Shown here piece by piece: positions 8,013 to 18,116 of a stretch of DNA of 64,000 bases. Numbering within the stretch: position 1 is the stretch's first letter; the number at the start of each line of letters is the position of its first letter. Both the position numbers and the translations under genes were made by a program. The stretch comes from Deltaproteobacteria bacterium (lineage in GTDB: Bacteria; Desulfobacterota; SM23-61): positions 1 to 64,000 of the forward strand of contig VGSF01000003.1 in NCBI GenBank assembly GCA_016875165.1. Direction: 5' to 3'. Below the pieces are notes generated by a model. The model saw nothing but the letters and a program-made list of their open reading frames with translations, ran no database searches and was not told the DNA's origin.

Positions 8013-8939
8013 TTAATAGGCGACTTTGTCCAGGCCCTTCAATCCGAGAATCTTCCGCGCCTCCGCTGGCGTAGCGGGCTCAAGCCCGAACTCCCGGGCG
8101 ATGCGCACGATTTTTTCCACTAATTCGGCATTATTCTTGGCCAGTACGCCCTTGCTCACCCGCAGAGCATCCTCCATCCCCACGCGGGCGTTGCCCCCCA
8201 TGAGCAGGGCCGTTGTGCACATGGGCATTTGGTTTATTCCGGCAGCGCAGACCGACCAGACGAAATTCTTTTCTCCAATCTGCCTGCATGCGGATTCATG
8301 CAGGAAGACTAAATTTTGAATATTGGCGGCCATGCCTCCCAGGATGCCCAGAACGAATTGAAGGTAAACCGGGGTTTTCAAAAGGCCGCTTTGGATCATA
8401 AAAGCAACGTTGTCGACCATCCCAGCGTCGTAAACCTCCAACTCCGGTTTGGTCCCATTTTCATTGAAGACCTTGAGAAAAATTCTCATTGATTTAAAGG
8501 TATTCGGAAAAATCAGATCCTCGGTAAATTCCAAATACTGTTTCTCCCAGGGGAACTTGAAATCCTTCATCCGCTCCAGGATGGGGAAAAGGCCGAAATT
8601 CATCGATCCCATGTTAAAGGAGGCCAACTCCGGCTTGAAAGTGGAGACCACTGTCAGCCTTTGTTCCGGAGTCATGCCCAACCCTCCGCCGGTAGTAGTG
8701 CAGATGATCATGTCGCATTTGCTTTTCACTTGGCTGAGAACTTCTTTGAAGAGCTCCGGGTCAGGTGAGGGCTGCCCCGTTTGCGGGTTGCGCACATGAA
8801 TATGCGCCACTGCTGCTCCTGCCTCGTAAGCTTGAATGGCATTATCGGCTATCTGGTCCGGCGTGATGGGAAGGTAAGGACTCATTGTGGGGGTGTGGAT
8901 GGACCCGGTAATGGCCGCTGTGATGACTGCCTTGCTCAT
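8013..8939 (-). CDS. Beta-keto acid cleavage enzyme, BKACE/DUF849 family (copy 1)
   Basis: BKACE enzymes are Zn-dependent and condense a beta-keto acid with acetyl-CoA to release acetoacetate and a new CoA ester. The 308-residue protein is full length. It has the metal-binding HIHVR motif (His46, His48), the N-terminal TAAITGSIHTPTMS stretch and the family end EARKILGLKGLDKV. It is closely similar throughout to copy 2 at 24960, and the two begin with the same 20-residue pattern apart from a few positions. A GAGGAG site precedes the ATG. Unlike copy 2 it stands alone, downstream of the selenoprotein on the opposite strand. The side-chain pocket differs between copies (for example AGMVDNVAF versus VGMINHVAW), so different substrates are likely; neither substrate can be named. 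Confidence 0.92.
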   Translation of the reverse strand: MSKAVITAAITGSIHTPTMSPYLPITPDQIADNAIQAYEAGAAVAHIHVRNPQTGQPSPDPELFKEVLSQVKSKCDMIICTTTGGGLGMTPEQRLTVVSTFKPELASFNMGSMNFGLFPILERMKDFKFPWEKQYLEFTEDLIFPNTFKSMRIFLKVFNENGTKPELEVYDAGMVDNVAFMIQSGLLKTPVYLQFVLGILGGMAANIQNLVFLHESACRQIGEKNFVWSVCAAGINQMPMCTTALLMGGNARVGMEDALRVSKGVLAKNNAELVEKIVRIAREFGLEPATPAEARKILGLKGLDKVAY

Positions 8940-9325
8940 GAAACACTCCTCTTGTTAAGAAATGGTTTTGGGGCAACTTGATTATAGTTGATTATAATGA
9001 AAGAGCCGGCAAGGGGGCAATTTGACCCCTTGCCGGCCAAAGGAAGGTAGCTTCCGGATGGTCCTCTCCATATATCCCCACTGTAAAGCTTAAGGTTACA
9101 GTTGATTCGAGTTATGGGGCAAGCAAAGTTGCATCACGTTCGCTGGTTTGAAAAAGCTATCAACAAAAACGGGTATGAACCCGCTTTAGGAGTATCAAGA
9201 ACGGATCTGTATGTCAAGGAAAAAATTACCACCAATCACCTGCCCTGTCCGCCTGTAATTATGGTGGGTAATAGGGCATGGCAATGGCGGCACTTCATCA
9301 AATGTCAATTTACCAAGGGTGTTTT
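8940..9325. other. Gap upstream of BKACE 1
   Basis: Contains the hairpin at 9006-9038 and, near 8977-8998 read on the minus strand, two TATAATC-like boxes that could serve as the -10 region of BKACE copy 1. No well-spaced -35 box is evident. A plus-strand frame at 9102-9329 has no recognisable features and is not annotated as a gene. Confidence 0.4.
9006..9038 (-). terminator. Strong hairpin, possible terminator
   Basis: GCCGGCAAGGGG and CCCCTTGCCGGC form a perfect 12-bp stem with a 9-base loop. On the minus strand it is followed by TCTTTCATT, a weak T-rich tail, so it may end transcription coming from the nucleotidase-like gene about 290 bp upstream. Confidence 0.5.
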
Positions 9326-11269
9326 TTAGCGCCTTTTTCTTACCTTCTTCACGGTAAATCTCACGATTAGAGTGAGGAGGAGCAATACGGCGACAATGGC
9401 GGAAAAGGCCGCCCAGGTTACTATTGTTCCCCTTGACAAGAGAGAGACCGGATTCAAACTGGCTTCCTTTACGATCCTTCCCAGTTGGCCCTTGTATTTT
9501 TCCGGAACATCGGGAAGGCCATCACCGTTTGTATCGGGGAAGCTCTTGATATATTCCATAACGCCGATCCACTCTTTGAGTTCTTGAATCCCGTCCTTGT
9601 TTTTATCTCCATCAACCCGGAAGGCGGCCAGATCAGCCACCGGCGTCCCATTCCGGTCCTTGGGAACGATATTCAAAATCTGGTAGGTATACTTGCCCAC
9701 GATCTTGAGGAACGTGGTGTTGTAGATATTGGCAGCGATCCGGTAGAGGTTTTGGTTGGATGCGGAATAATCCAAAGTTACGTATCCTTCCTCCTCGCTT
9801 CCCAGCCAGATATTGGTCACCCGGTCAAAAATAACCCGCCGGGGGTTGTAGGTGAATTTCAGCCCCGACACCTGCAGAAAATAAGAGCTTCCCTTGCTCG
9901 GATATACGCTGGTCAGGACCTCTAAAGCCTTCTTGATCTCTGAGGCGTAAAGATAGCAGCTAATCAGTGGATAGCCCATGGTATCGTCCATGCCGATACC
10001 CAGAGGGATGGAGCGGAAAACATCGCTTACGGCTAAGGCCCCTGTTTTGCCCTTAAGGAGATCATCACGGATGACGCCATTGGACTCAATGGCTACGACC
10101 ACCTTGGTCTTCGGATCTTTGGGGTCGAAGTCATACTTGTTCACATACCAGCGAATGGAGTCAGCGATTAAGTTGCCGAGAGGAGACTCCTCCTCGATGA
10201 TCTTGAGGTCAAAAGCGGTCTTGCCGATTATCTTGTTCGAGCTGAGATGAACCTCTTTCAGGACACGCTGATCAATGGCGTCTATAAAAGAATCAATCTT
10301 TTTCTGAAGGGCCATATCGCCGGGGATTGCGCTGTCGATGTCGATGAGTCGGTAATCTTTCAGTTTGGCCTTTCCCTGATCCCGGAGAAGATCCAGTACG
10401 CCTACGCACTTCCCATAAGCTGACGCCTGAAGGATAAGCGTAGAATTTACGGTGAGGGGTTTGTCCAGCCGGGTATGGCTGTGTCCTCCTACGATGACAT
10501 CGATGCCCTGCACTTCCCTCGCCAGGATCTCGTCTTCCGAGCGGGCTTTGTTCTTACTCAAACCGCTGTGGGAGAGGCAAATCACCATGTCCGCCTTTTC
10601 TTTCTCCCGCAAAACTTTCACCATCTCTTTGGCTGTCTCCACTGGGTTCTTAAACTTTACGGGCGAGGCGAATGGGGCCTTTTCAGCAGCGTCTTTTCCC
10701 ATCAGACCAAAAATTCCTATCTTCATCCCGCCCTTCTCCACGACCATATAAGGCTTTACCAGGCCCTTTTTAAACGCTCCCTCAAGGGTATCATCCCGGT
10801 CGCTCTCCTTGCTGAAGATGGCGTTGGAGAAAACAATGCTCGGCATTCCTCCTTTGGCCTCTGCCGATTGAAGGATCTGGGCCAGGCCTCTTGGTTTGAG
10901 ATCAAACTCATGGTTGCCTAAGGTAACGGCGTCATATCCCATCTCCTTCATCAAGCGGAGTTCCACGGCTTCCTCACGGGAAATCATATGGAAGAGGGAC
11001 CCCATAAGAAAATCCCCCCCATCGAGAACGAGTACGGGGTTCTTTCTCTTCTCCCTCTCCTGTTTTAAAATCGTGGCGATCCTGGCCCATCCTCCCCGGG
11101 TGTCATCACCCCCGGTAACATCAGGGCGGTAATCAATGTTGGGGGAAAATCCCAGGAGGTGGGAATGCAGGTCATTGGTATGAATGATGGTGAGAACCTT
11201 CTCCCCGGCAAAAAGATTGGCAGACCAAAAAAGAATAACCAACAAAACCGAAAATCGCAGAATTTTCAT
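9326..11269 (-). CDS. Membrane-anchored 5'-nucleotidase/UshA-type metallophosphoesterase with EF-hands
   Basis: A signal peptide (1-21, ending NLFAG) is followed by the calcineurin-like phosphoesterase domain with HTNDLHSH (30-37), GGD (84-86), GNHEFD (118-123) and GGHSHT further on, the metal ligands of the UshA/5'-nucleotidase family. A 5'-nucleotidase C-terminal domain follows (SPLGNLIADS, ESNGVIRDD). Near residues 560-600 there are two calcium-binding EF-hand loops (DKNKDGIQELKE and DTNGDGLPDVPE). The protein ends with one transmembrane helix and a basic tail (VRFTVKKVRKRR). It should therefore sit on the outer face of the inner membrane and dephosphorylate nucleotides or related phosphoesters in the periplasm. 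The anchor and EF-hands are additions to the classic soluble UshA layout. Length is 647 residues. Confidence 0.88.
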   Translation of the reverse strand: MKILRFSVLLVILFWSANLFAGEKVLTIIHTNDLHSHLLGFSPNIDYRPDVTGGDDTRGGWARIATILKQEREKRKNPVLVLDGGDFLMGSLFHMISREEAVELRLMKEMGYDAVTLGNHEFDLKPRGLAQILQSAEAKGGMPSIVFSNAIFSKESDRDDTLEGAFKKGLVKPYMVVEKGGMKIGIFGLMGKDAAEKAPFASPVKFKNPVETAKEMVKVLREKEKADMVICLSHSGLSKNKARSEDEILAREVQGIDVIVGGHSHTRLDKPLTVNSTLILQASAYGKCVGVLDLLRDQGKAKLKDYRLIDIDSAIPGDMALQKKIDSFIDAIDQRVLKEVHLSSNKIIGKTAFDLKIIEEESPLGNLIADSIRWYVNKYDFDPKDPKTKVVVAIESNGVIRDDLLKGKTGALAVSDVFRSIPLGIGMDDTMGYPLISCYLYASEIKKALEVLTSVYPSKGSSYFLQVSGLKFTYNPRRVIFDRVTNIWLGSEEEGYVTLDYSASNQNLYRIAANIYNTTFLKIVGKYTYQILNIVPKDRNGTPVADLAAFRVDGDKNKDGIQELKEWIGVMEYIKSFPDTNGDGLPDVPEKYKGQLGRIVKEASLNPVSLLSRGTIVTWAAFSAIVAVLLLLTLIVRFTVKKVRKRR

Positions 11270-11297
11270 GATCGTCCTCCCGACTCAAAGATAAGGT

Positions 11298-11431
11298 TGA
11301 TGATCTCTTAAAAAGTATTTAAATGCTGTTTTCCGTCATTCCGGCGAAAGCTGGAATCCAGTCTTTTCAAATAGTTATCAATTCTCTGGACTCCGGTTTT
11401 CACCGAGTGACGACTTTTTACGAAACCATCA
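11298..11431. repeat. TGATGA/TCATCA-type palindromic element (copy 1)
   Basis: Begins TGATGATCTCTTAAAAAGT and ends ACTTTTTACGAAACCATCA; AGGT occurs on both sides (11294-11297, 11432-11435). The interior has ATTCCGGCGAAAGCTGGAAT and a CTCCGGTTTTCACCGAG arm. Same family as 19502, 42048, 45856, 47458, 56364 and 63042. Confidence 0.7.
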
Positions 11432-11527
11432 AGGTTGACTTTTTTATGAAACCGCCATCGGTAATCTTCTCTCAACAGGTTCCCTTTGATTTCATCGAGT
11501 TTATGGTCAATGGTCAATTATCAATAT

Positions 11528-12380
11528 TCAATGATCATTGCTAATTGCTAATTGATCTTTCTTGTCCAACCACCCCAGGAGGTTGGAAAGGACCTGGTCT
11601 TTTTCGGGTTCATTATGGAGCTCATGATATAAGCCAGGCCAGATTTTTAAAGTGCAACAGTTTCCCGCCCTTAAAGCAAATTCGGCGCTCGCCCCTGCAG
11701 ATACAATGGAATCAGCATCGCCATGCATTAATAAAAGGGGGGGTAAACTCGTTGGCGCGCTCCAGGGCCCACAATCCTCCCCGGAGAATGTCTATCTCCA
11801 AACGGGGGGTAGGGCGGTCATGCACCAGGGGGTCATTTTTATAGGCATGGACAACTTCAGGATCCCGCGAGATACCCTGGCAATCCAGCTCATTGGCCAG
11901 GGAAAGGGTGGGCCACAGGTAATACATGATCCTGCCCATAACTACTTTCCAGAGCGGAGGCGCAAAGGCCGTCCGCAAGAGGGGACTGGTGACTATCACC
12001 CCGGCCAGCTTTGGGTGATGGCGCAGGAAATAATTAAGGACCAGCATCCCGCCCATGCTGTGGCCGTAAAGAAAAAGAGGGCGTTCCGGGTAGAGCTTTT
12101 GGCCTTCCTTAAGGGAGAGGGAGATATCTTGCAGCAGAGCCCGGAATTTTGGGGCATAGCCCCGTTGCCCCTGAGAGCGGCCGTGGCCGCGGAGATCGAA
12201 GGCCAGGAGGGCATAGCCGGCCCTTTTTAGAAAACCCCCCAGATGATGATAGCGTCCGCCGTGCTCGCCCAGGCCGTGAACCAAACAGATGACCGCTTTG
12301 GGATCTCTTTCCGGCTGCCATCTTCTCACGGCCAACGTCAGCCCGTCTTCTGTCTGCCATTGCAGAGTGAAATCTTCCAT
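11528..12380 (-). pseudogene. Frameshifted alpha/beta hydrolase (monoacylglycerol lipase type)
   Basis: Residues 1-222 show the family layout: oxyanion HGLGEHGGRY (35-44), RGHGRS, and nucleophile elbow GHSMGG (106-111, Ser108). The frame then runs into a stop after FTPPFINAWRC. The rest of the domain continues in the next frame as LLLMHGDADSIV (catalytic Asp) and GLYHELHNE (catalytic His) to 11528. The change occurs at a run of seven C on the coding strand (G run at 11737-11743); six would restore one frame reading FTPLLLMHGDAD. It may be a real mutation, slippage-based switching or an assembly error. If intact, the enzyme would hydrolyse a lipid ester or lysophospholipid in the cytoplasm. 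Confidence 0.8.
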
Positions 12381-12432
12381 GTCCGCCCTCTCTAAGAAAA
12401 TCTAATTTTTTTTGGACCATCCAATTTCGTTT

Positions 12433-14301
12433 TTACTGGCCTTCTTGACGCTGCCCATTAAAGGTATTCCCTAAATGCAAGAATTCAAAAATAGCCTGAG
12501 CATCCTTTGGAGTCAAGGGGTGGACCTGGCTCAATTCTTCCACGGAAGCTTCCTGGATTTTTTGCGGGCTGGCAAAACTCTTGAGCAGGGTCTTCTTCTT
12601 GACAGCCCCGATTCCCGGGACTTCGTCGAGGATCGTTTGCAGGCCCTGCTTCCCTCGCAGCTTCTTGTGATAGGCGATGGCAAACCGGTGGGCCTCATCG
12701 CGGATCTTTTGCAGGTAACGCAGGGATGCTGAATAAGAAGGGATGAGGATGGGGTCTTTTACATTGGGCAGGTAAATCCTATCCGAAACTTTCCCTGCAT
12801 TTTTCTTAAGGCCCCGATCCTTTTCTTTGGCCAGGCCAATGGCCGGGATGCCCTGCAGCTTAAGCTCGGATAGAACCGTCAAGGCCACGTTTAGCTGCCC
12901 TTTGCCCCCGTCCACGATGAGGAGATCCGGTTTTTCTTTCTCGGCATCCAGTTTACTGTACCGGCGTTTTAAGACTTCATACATCATGGCATAATCATCC
13001 GGAAAAGAAGGGGCATGAACCCTAAAATGCCTGTACCCGGATCGATCAGGACTCCCTTCCAGGAAGGTCACCATCGATCCCACGGCCAGCGTGCCCAGGA
13101 GATTGGAAATGTCGAAACACTCCACCCGCCGCGGTAAATTTTTTAATCTGAGTTTTTCCTGCAGTTCCTTAAGTGTCAAGGCAAGAGTTTCTTCTTCGCT
13201 AACCTTCTTATTAAAGGCGTTCTCGGCATTCTTCCGGGCCATCTCCAGCAGATGTTTCTTCTCACCCCTCTGCGGGGTGAAAATTTTCACCTTTTCTCCT
13301 TTTTTTTCAGAGAGCCATTCGGAAAGCAGCCGGTCATTTTCTATAGGCAGGGGAAGGAGGACTTCCTGGGGCATGGATGCGTCCTGGGCGTAATACTGCT
13401 GGATAAAGGCGGAGAGGGCTTCTTCAGCAGGCAGGTTCAGACGGGAAAAATGAAATGATTTGTTCCCGATCAGCAAGCCCCGGCGGAAGAAGAGAACCTG
13501 AAATTCCCAGGCGTTGCCCTGGCGGTGGAAGGCGAACACATCCTGATCGGTCCAGGTCTGGGAGACGGCTTTCTGTTTCTCCAGGGTTTGTTCGACGGAA
13601 AGGATCTGGTCGCGAATACGGGCAGCTTCCTCGAAATGCAAGGCTTCTGCAGCCGCCATCATTCTGACGCGTAAAAGTTTGACCAACTGGGAGTTCTTGC
13701 CTTCGAGGAAGAGAAGGACTTCCTGGACCAGGTCCGCGTATTTCTCCTGGGAGATAAACCCGCAGCAAGGTCCCAGGCATTTTTTTATCTGGAAATTAAG
13801 ACAGGGACGGGAACGGTTGCGGAAGCTGGTCTCACGGCAGGTGCGCAAAGGGAACATTACCTGCATGAGTCTAAGGGTTTCCTTGACCGCGGCGCTGGAG
13901 GAGAAGGGGCCGAAATAACGGGCTCCATCCCGCTTCACTTTCCGCACTAAAGAGAGCCTGGGAAATTCTTCGGTGGGGCTGAACTTGAGGCTGAAAAAAG
14001 TCTTGTCATCTTTAAAATTGATATTGTAGCGGGGCCGGTGTTTCTTGATCAGAGTGTTTTCCAGGACCAGGGCTTCTTTCTCTGTATCGGTGAGCAGCGT
14101 TTCCACTTGATGAACTTTGGGCATAAGGAAGCGCAAAGAGTAACGGGCATCTCCGGACTTGCCGAAGTACGTCCTCACCCGGTGGCGCAGGTTTTTGGCC
14201 TTGCCCACATAAATGACATTTCCTTCTTTGTCTTTCATCAGGTAAACGCCGGGACTTGGGGGCAGGCCCTGGATATGTTCTTCTAAAGACGTAAGTTCCA
14301 T
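12433..14301 (-). CDS. uvrC: Excinuclease ABC subunit C
   Basis: UvrC makes both incisions around a DNA lesion held by UvrB. The protein has an N-terminal GIY-YIG nuclease (GVYLMKDKEGNVIYVGKAKN), a UvrB-interacting UVR motif (HFEEAARIRDQI), the RNase H-like domain with VDGGKGQLN, and a C-terminal helix-hairpin-helix (VPGIGAVKKKTLLKSF). I place the start at MELTSLEEHIQ (14301). The frame extends 28 codons upstream, but that part (SEDLKSEISNLKSKII) comes from an AAATCTGA-type low-complexity repeat and is not family sequence. No clear ribosome binding site is seen. uvrB lies 305 bp upstream on the same strand. Confidence 0.95.
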   Translation of the reverse strand: MELTSLEEHIQGLPPSPGVYLMKDKEGNVIYVGKAKNLRHRVRTYFGKSGDARYSLRFLMPKVHQVETLLTDTEKEALVLENTLIKKHRPRYNINFKDDKTFFSLKFSPTEEFPRLSLVRKVKRDGARYFGPFSSSAAVKETLRLMQVMFPLRTCRETSFRNRSRPCLNFQIKKCLGPCCGFISQEKYADLVQEVLLFLEGKNSQLVKLLRVRMMAAAEALHFEEAARIRDQILSVEQTLEKQKAVSQTWTDQDVFAFHRQGNAWEFQVLFFRRGLLIGNKSFHFSRLNLPAEEALSAFIQQYYAQDASMPQEVLLPLPIENDRLLSEWLSEKKGEKVKIFTPQRGEKKHLLEMARKNAENAFNKKVSEEETLALTLKELQEKLRLKNLPRRVECFDISNLLGTLAVGSMVTFLEGSPDRSGYRHFRVHAPSFPDDYAMMYEVLKRRYSKLDAEKEKPDLLIVDGGKGQLNVALTVLSELKLQGIPAIGLAKEKDRGLKKNAGKVSDRIYLPNVKDPILIPSYSASLRYLQKIRDEAHRFAIAYHKKLRGKQGLQTILDEVPGIGAVKKKTLLKSFASPQKIQEASVEELSQVHPLTPKDAQAIFEFLHLGNTFNGQRQEGQ

Positions 14302-14606
14302 AACGATAATTTTAGATTTCAGGTTTGAGATTTCAGATTTCAAATCTTCACTCATCAGTTGCATAAATTGATACGGATGAACCATGAGAATCGTTTGTAG
14401 TATTGCATTGGCGGTTCATGAGCATGCGTTCACTGGATATCACTACCAGAGAAGTTTAGCTTCTGTCATTCCGGGCTTGACCCGGAATCCAGTCTTTCGT
14501 TCTGGATTCCCGCTTTCGCGGGAATGACGAACCTGCGATATGCGAATATTTAGGCAACGTTTGGGTTCACTCTGATATCTGATCTCTTATATCTTCAATC
14601 TGCAAT
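14302..14606. repeat. Repeat-filled gap between uvrB and uvrC
   Basis: Holds an AAATCTGA-type low-complexity stretch near uvrC and two hairpins (CATTCCGGGCTTGACCCGGAAT near 14467-14488 and GGATTCCCGCTTTCGCGGGAAT near 14505-14526). These resemble the hairpin cores of the TGATGA/TCATCA elements but lack their ends. They could weaken transcription from uvrB into uvrC. Confidence 0.55.
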
Positions 14607-16601
14607 CTATCTATATTCCATCTCCCTTTCTTCCAGGGATTTTATCCGGTCCCGCAGGCCCGCTGCTTTTTCAAAATCAAGCTGGGCTGCGGCTTCGCGC
14701 ATCTCTTTTTTCAGGCGGGACACCAGTTTGGGAATCTCAAAGAGGGAGACATAATCGCCGGGCTGCTCGGCAGTTAGGGGAACAGTAACATAGTCGGCCT
14801 CGTAGATGGATTGCAAGATATCCGGGATGGCCTTCTTGACGGTCTCGGGCGTGATCCGCTGCTTGCGGTTATAGGCCTCCTGGATTTTCCGCCGCCGGAA
14901 AGTTTCCTCGATGGCCCTCCTCATTGAATTCGTGACCTGGTCGGCATAGAGAATCACCTGCCCGGAGACATTCCGGGCAGTCCTCCCGAAGGTCTGGATA
15001 AGGGAAGTTTCCGAACGTAAAAAGCCTTCTTTATCCGCGTCCAGAATAGCTACCAGGGAGACTTCCGGCAGGTCCAGCCCTTCGCGCAGCAGATTGATGC
15101 CGATGAGAACGTCGAATTTTCCCAGGCGCAGGTCGCGGATAATCTCCATCCGTTCCAGGGTGTGCACGTCGGAATGCAAATACTTGACCTTTAAGCCGAG
15201 TTCGGCATAGTACGCAGTGAGGTCTTCGGCCATCCGCTTGGTCAGGGTGGTAACCAAAACGCGCTCTCCTCTGGCCGCGCGGGCGCGGATCTCGCCCAGG
15301 AGATCATCCACCTGATAGCGGGCCGGTTTAACTTCCACCTTAGGGTCTATAAGTCCGGTGGGGCGGATGATCTGTTCAACGATGCGGCCCTGCGCCTTCT
15401 CAAGTTCGTAACCTGCCGGCGTAGCCGAAACATAGATCACCCGGGGCACGCGAGGCTGGAATTCTGCAAATGAAAGGGGGCGGTTGTCCAGGGCCGAAGG
15501 CAGGCGGAACCCGTAATCTACCAGGGTCTCCTTGCGCGTGCGGTCACCCCAGTACATGCCATTGAGCTGCGGGACAGTGATGTGACTCTCATCGATGAAA
15601 ACCAGGATGTCTTTGGGAAAATAGTCCAGAAGCGTGTATGGGGGATCTCCGGGTTTCCGCCCATCCAGGTGCCGGGAATAATTCTCAATCCCCGTGCAGT
15701 AACCCATCTCCTTAAGCATCTCGATGTCAAAGTTGGTGCGCTGTTCCAGCCTCTGGGCTTCCAGGAGCTTCCGCTGGGAATGTAGCTGTTCCAGGCGCTC
15801 GGCCAGCTCCTGCCGGATGGACTGGATGGACTGGCGCAACCGGTCCTGCGGGGTGACGTAGTGGCTTCCGGGAAAGATGTACACATGCCGCAGTTTGCGC
15901 AAAACTTTTCCTCGCAGCGGGTCGATCTCCGAGATGGACTCCACCAGGTCCCCGAAAAATTCTACCCGGATGGCCTTGTCCTCTTCGTAGGCCGGAAATA
16001 TTTCCAGCACGTCGCCGCGCACGCGGAAGGCGCCGCGGTGAAAGTCATAATCGTTACGCTGGTACTGGATTTGCACCAGACGGGCCAGGACGTCATCCCG
16101 GGAGACTTCCTTTTGATCTTCGACCAGGACGATCATCCCCTGGTAGGCTTCTGGCGAGCCTAATCCGTAGATGCAGGATACCGAAGCCACCACAATGACA
16201 TCCCGCCGGGTAAGGACGGAGTGTGTGGCTGAATGGCGCATCTTGTCGATCAGGTCATTAATGGATGCGTCCTTCTCGATGTAGGTGTCGGTTGTGGGGA
16301 GGTAGGCTTCCGGCTGGTAGTAATCGTAGTAGCTGACGAAGTATTCCACGGCGCTTTCGGGGAAAAGAGCGCGAAACTCCTGGAAGAGTTGGGCCGCCAG
16401 TGTTTTGTTAGGGGCGATGACCAGCGTGGGTTTCTGGACTTGCTCGATGACATTGGCCATGGTGAAAGTTTTGCCGGAGCCGGTAACGCCGAGAAGGACT
16501 TGATGGGGCTGACCCTGATTCACGCCCTGGGTGAGCTTCTTGATGGCCTGGGGCTGGTCGCCTTTGGGGGTGAATTCACAGATGATCTTGAAATCGGGCA
16601 T
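14607..16601 (-). CDS. uvrB: Excinuclease ABC subunit B
   Basis: UvrB is the damage-verifying helicase-like subunit of nucleotide excision repair. The 664-residue protein has Walker A GVTGSGKT (38-45), the damage-probing beta-hairpin region [11 protein letters not shown] (near 92-102), the DESH motif ([10 protein letters not shown]), helicase motif VI (QTFGRTARN) and the C-terminal UVR motif ([13 protein letters not shown]) that binds UvrC. Length and all motifs are normal. Confidence 0.97.
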   Translation of the reverse strand: MPDFKIICEFTPKGDQPQAIKKLTQGVNQGQPHQVLLGVTGSGKTFTMANVIEQVQKPTLVIAPNKTLAAQLFQEFRALFPESAVEYFVSYYDYYQPEAYLPTTDTYIEKDASINDLIDKMRHSATHSVLTRRDVIVVASVSCIYGLGSPEAYQGMIVLVEDQKEVSRDDVLARLVQIQYQRNDYDFHRGAFRVRGDVLEIFPAYEEDKAIRVEFFGDLVESISEIDPLRGKVLRKLRHVYIFPGSHYVTPQDRLRQSIQSIRQELAERLEQLHSQRKLLEAQRLEQRTNFDIEMLKEMGYCTGIENYSRHLDGRKPGDPPYTLLDYFPKDILVFIDESHITVPQLNGMYWGDRTRKETLVDYGFRLPSALDNRPLSFAEFQPRVPRVIYVSATPAGYELEKAQGRIVEQIIRPTGLIDPKVEVKPARYQVDDLLGEIRARAARGERVLVTTLTKRMAEDLTAYYAELGLKVKYLHSDVHTLERMEIIRDLRLGKFDVLIGINLLREGLDLPEVSLVAILDADKEGFLRSETSLIQTFGRTARNVSGQVILYADQVTNSMRRAIEETFRRRKIQEAYNRKQRITPETVKKAIPDILQSIYEADYVTVPLTAEQPGDYVSLFEIPKLVSRLKKEMREAAAQLDFEKAAGLRDRIKSLEEREMEYR

Positions 16602-16765
16602 AGATTATTTTTTACAGCAGCGTGCCCTCGACGGGGCCGGAAATTTTAAGAAGGCCGGGGAATGCTCTGTGTTAAGCGATACCCCAACCACAGCAATCCT
16701 GTCGGGATAAAAGAGCTTATGGAGGCTCGCATTCTGCGAATTGGGCGAAAGGGGGGCGGGAATCC

Positions 16766-17716
16766 TCATTTTTCCTTTGGAGCAGCAGCCAATTCCTGGG
16801 CTCGTTTGCGGAATTTTTCAGCCTCTTCAGGTTTTCCTAAAGTTTCGTAGATGGCCGCAATTTTAGAAAGGTCCTGGAGGATCCGTTCTTTCCAGCCGAG
16901 ATACTCATTCACCCGCCAGGCCCGCAGGTAATGATCCAGCGCCTTCTCCCGCTCTCCCAGGGCCTCATACAATCTTCCCAGGTTGGCCAGGTCTGTGGAG
17001 ATGCCCCTGGAGTTTTCCACTTTTTTATCCATTTCCAGAGCGCCTTGAAAGGCCTCGAGGGCTTTTGGCCAGTCTTTCCGGGATTCATAGAGGGCTCCGA
17101 GATTGGCCAGGTTGTCAGCGATTCCCGGGAAATGTCTTATTCCTTCGTTGATTTTTTTAGCCCGGAGATAGCAATCCAGAGCCTGATTATCCTGCCCCAG
17201 CCCCCGGTAGGCCAGCCCCATGTTATTCCAGCGTATGGCCTGACCCTGGACTTTTCCTTTTTTCTCCTCGATAGCCAGTGATTTCTGAAAAAATTCCAGA
17301 GCTGCCTGGGGCTTCCCCAGAGATAGGGTGACAATGCCGATATGATTCAGGTTCAATGATTGGCCTTCTTCATTCCCGATCCCGGAGTTGATGGCAAAAG
17401 CCCGCTGGAAGAAATCGAGGGCGCGAAGGTGCTCTCCGGTTGACTGGTAGACTGTGCCCAGATTATTAAGGCTGAGGGCGACGTCTTCGCGGTGGTCTAT
17501 GGACTCGTACGCTTGCAGGGCTTTCTGGAAGAAACTTATGGCCCTTTCGTATTGTCCTTGATGAAAATGCTCTGCCCCCTTGCGATCAAGCTCGATGGCC
17601 CGCGCCCTCTGTTGGGGAATCGGCTGCCGGCTGGCGCAACCGCTCACAAACAACAATAGAATCACGTTGAGCAAAATTATTATGCGGAAAGCAGAAGCGA
17701 TTCTTTTTCGATCCAT
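16766..17716 (-). CDS. TPR-repeat lipoprotein
   Basis: A lipoprotein signal with lipobox LFVSGC (Cys27) is followed by about seven tetratricopeptide repeats from residue 42 to 310, several of the NLGxxY...ALxxFxxAL form. Such proteins are scaffolds for protein-protein contact. Outer- or inner-membrane placement cannot be settled, although Ala after the Cys argues against inner-membrane retention by the E. coli rule. It follows uvrB on the minus strand but is separated by 164 bp. No partner is evident. Confidence 0.8.
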   Translation of the reverse strand: MDRKRIASAFRIIILLNVILLLFVSGCASRQPIPQQRARAIELDRKGAEHFHQGQYERAISFFQKALQAYESIDHREDVALSLNNLGTVYQSTGEHLRALDFFQRAFAINSGIGNEEGQSLNLNHIGIVTLSLGKPQAALEFFQKSLAIEEKKGKVQGQAIRWNNMGLAYRGLGQDNQALDCYLRAKKINEGIRHFPGIADNLANLGALYESRKDWPKALEAFQGALEMDKKVENSRGISTDLANLGRLYEALGEREKALDHYLRAWRVNEYLGWKERILQDLSKIAAIYETLGKPEEAEKFRKRAQELAAAPKEK

Positions 17717-17815
17717 AATCCTGGGGCCGGGAATTCATCAAGAACTTGATTAGACTACGCTTGCCAGTGTAGCAAGGAGGGAAAAAATAATCAAGCTGCC
17801 CCGTTGCCTTGCTCA

Positions 17816-18097
17816 CCTTCACTTTTCAATAAATTGATGAATTCATGGTAATAGACGAAGCCCGGACGGGAGGGGGATGAAAGAGGGAGCACCGGCGGGA
17901 AAAAGATTGGACAATAGCCGTACTTTTCTTCCGCAAAGAAAAGGCGGGATCGAAGGAGGGCAGGGCATCTTCGGCGGAAGCCCCGCCCTTACCCATGAAA
18001 GGAATACTGCTTTGTGCTCCTGAGAGATTCCCCCTCCCGTCCGGGCCGGGTTCTGACCATCATCCTGAAATCATGAACCAAAATGGAAAGTGAAGGT
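17816..18097. repeat. 282-bp element with CCTTCAC ends
   Basis: Ends CCTTCACTTTTCA and TGGAAAGTGAAGG are inverted. The first 26 bp match, with one mismatch, the reverse complement of 19304-19329, and 17857-17890 matches the reverse complement of 18943-18976 with one mismatch in 34. It is thus a dispersed element with a second copy at 18943-19329. No coding frame is seen. Confidence 0.65.
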
Positions 18098-18116
18098 GGG
18101 CGCCCATTAAAGATTG

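Noticed and set aside
9102-9329. Plus-strand frame of 75 codons
   Set aside because: No ribosome binding site, no recognisable sequence, and it overlaps the end of the nucleotidase-like gene.
14302-14385. Upstream extension of uvrC
   Set aside because: The added residues come from an AAATCTGA-type low-complexity repeat; the family sequence starts at 14301.
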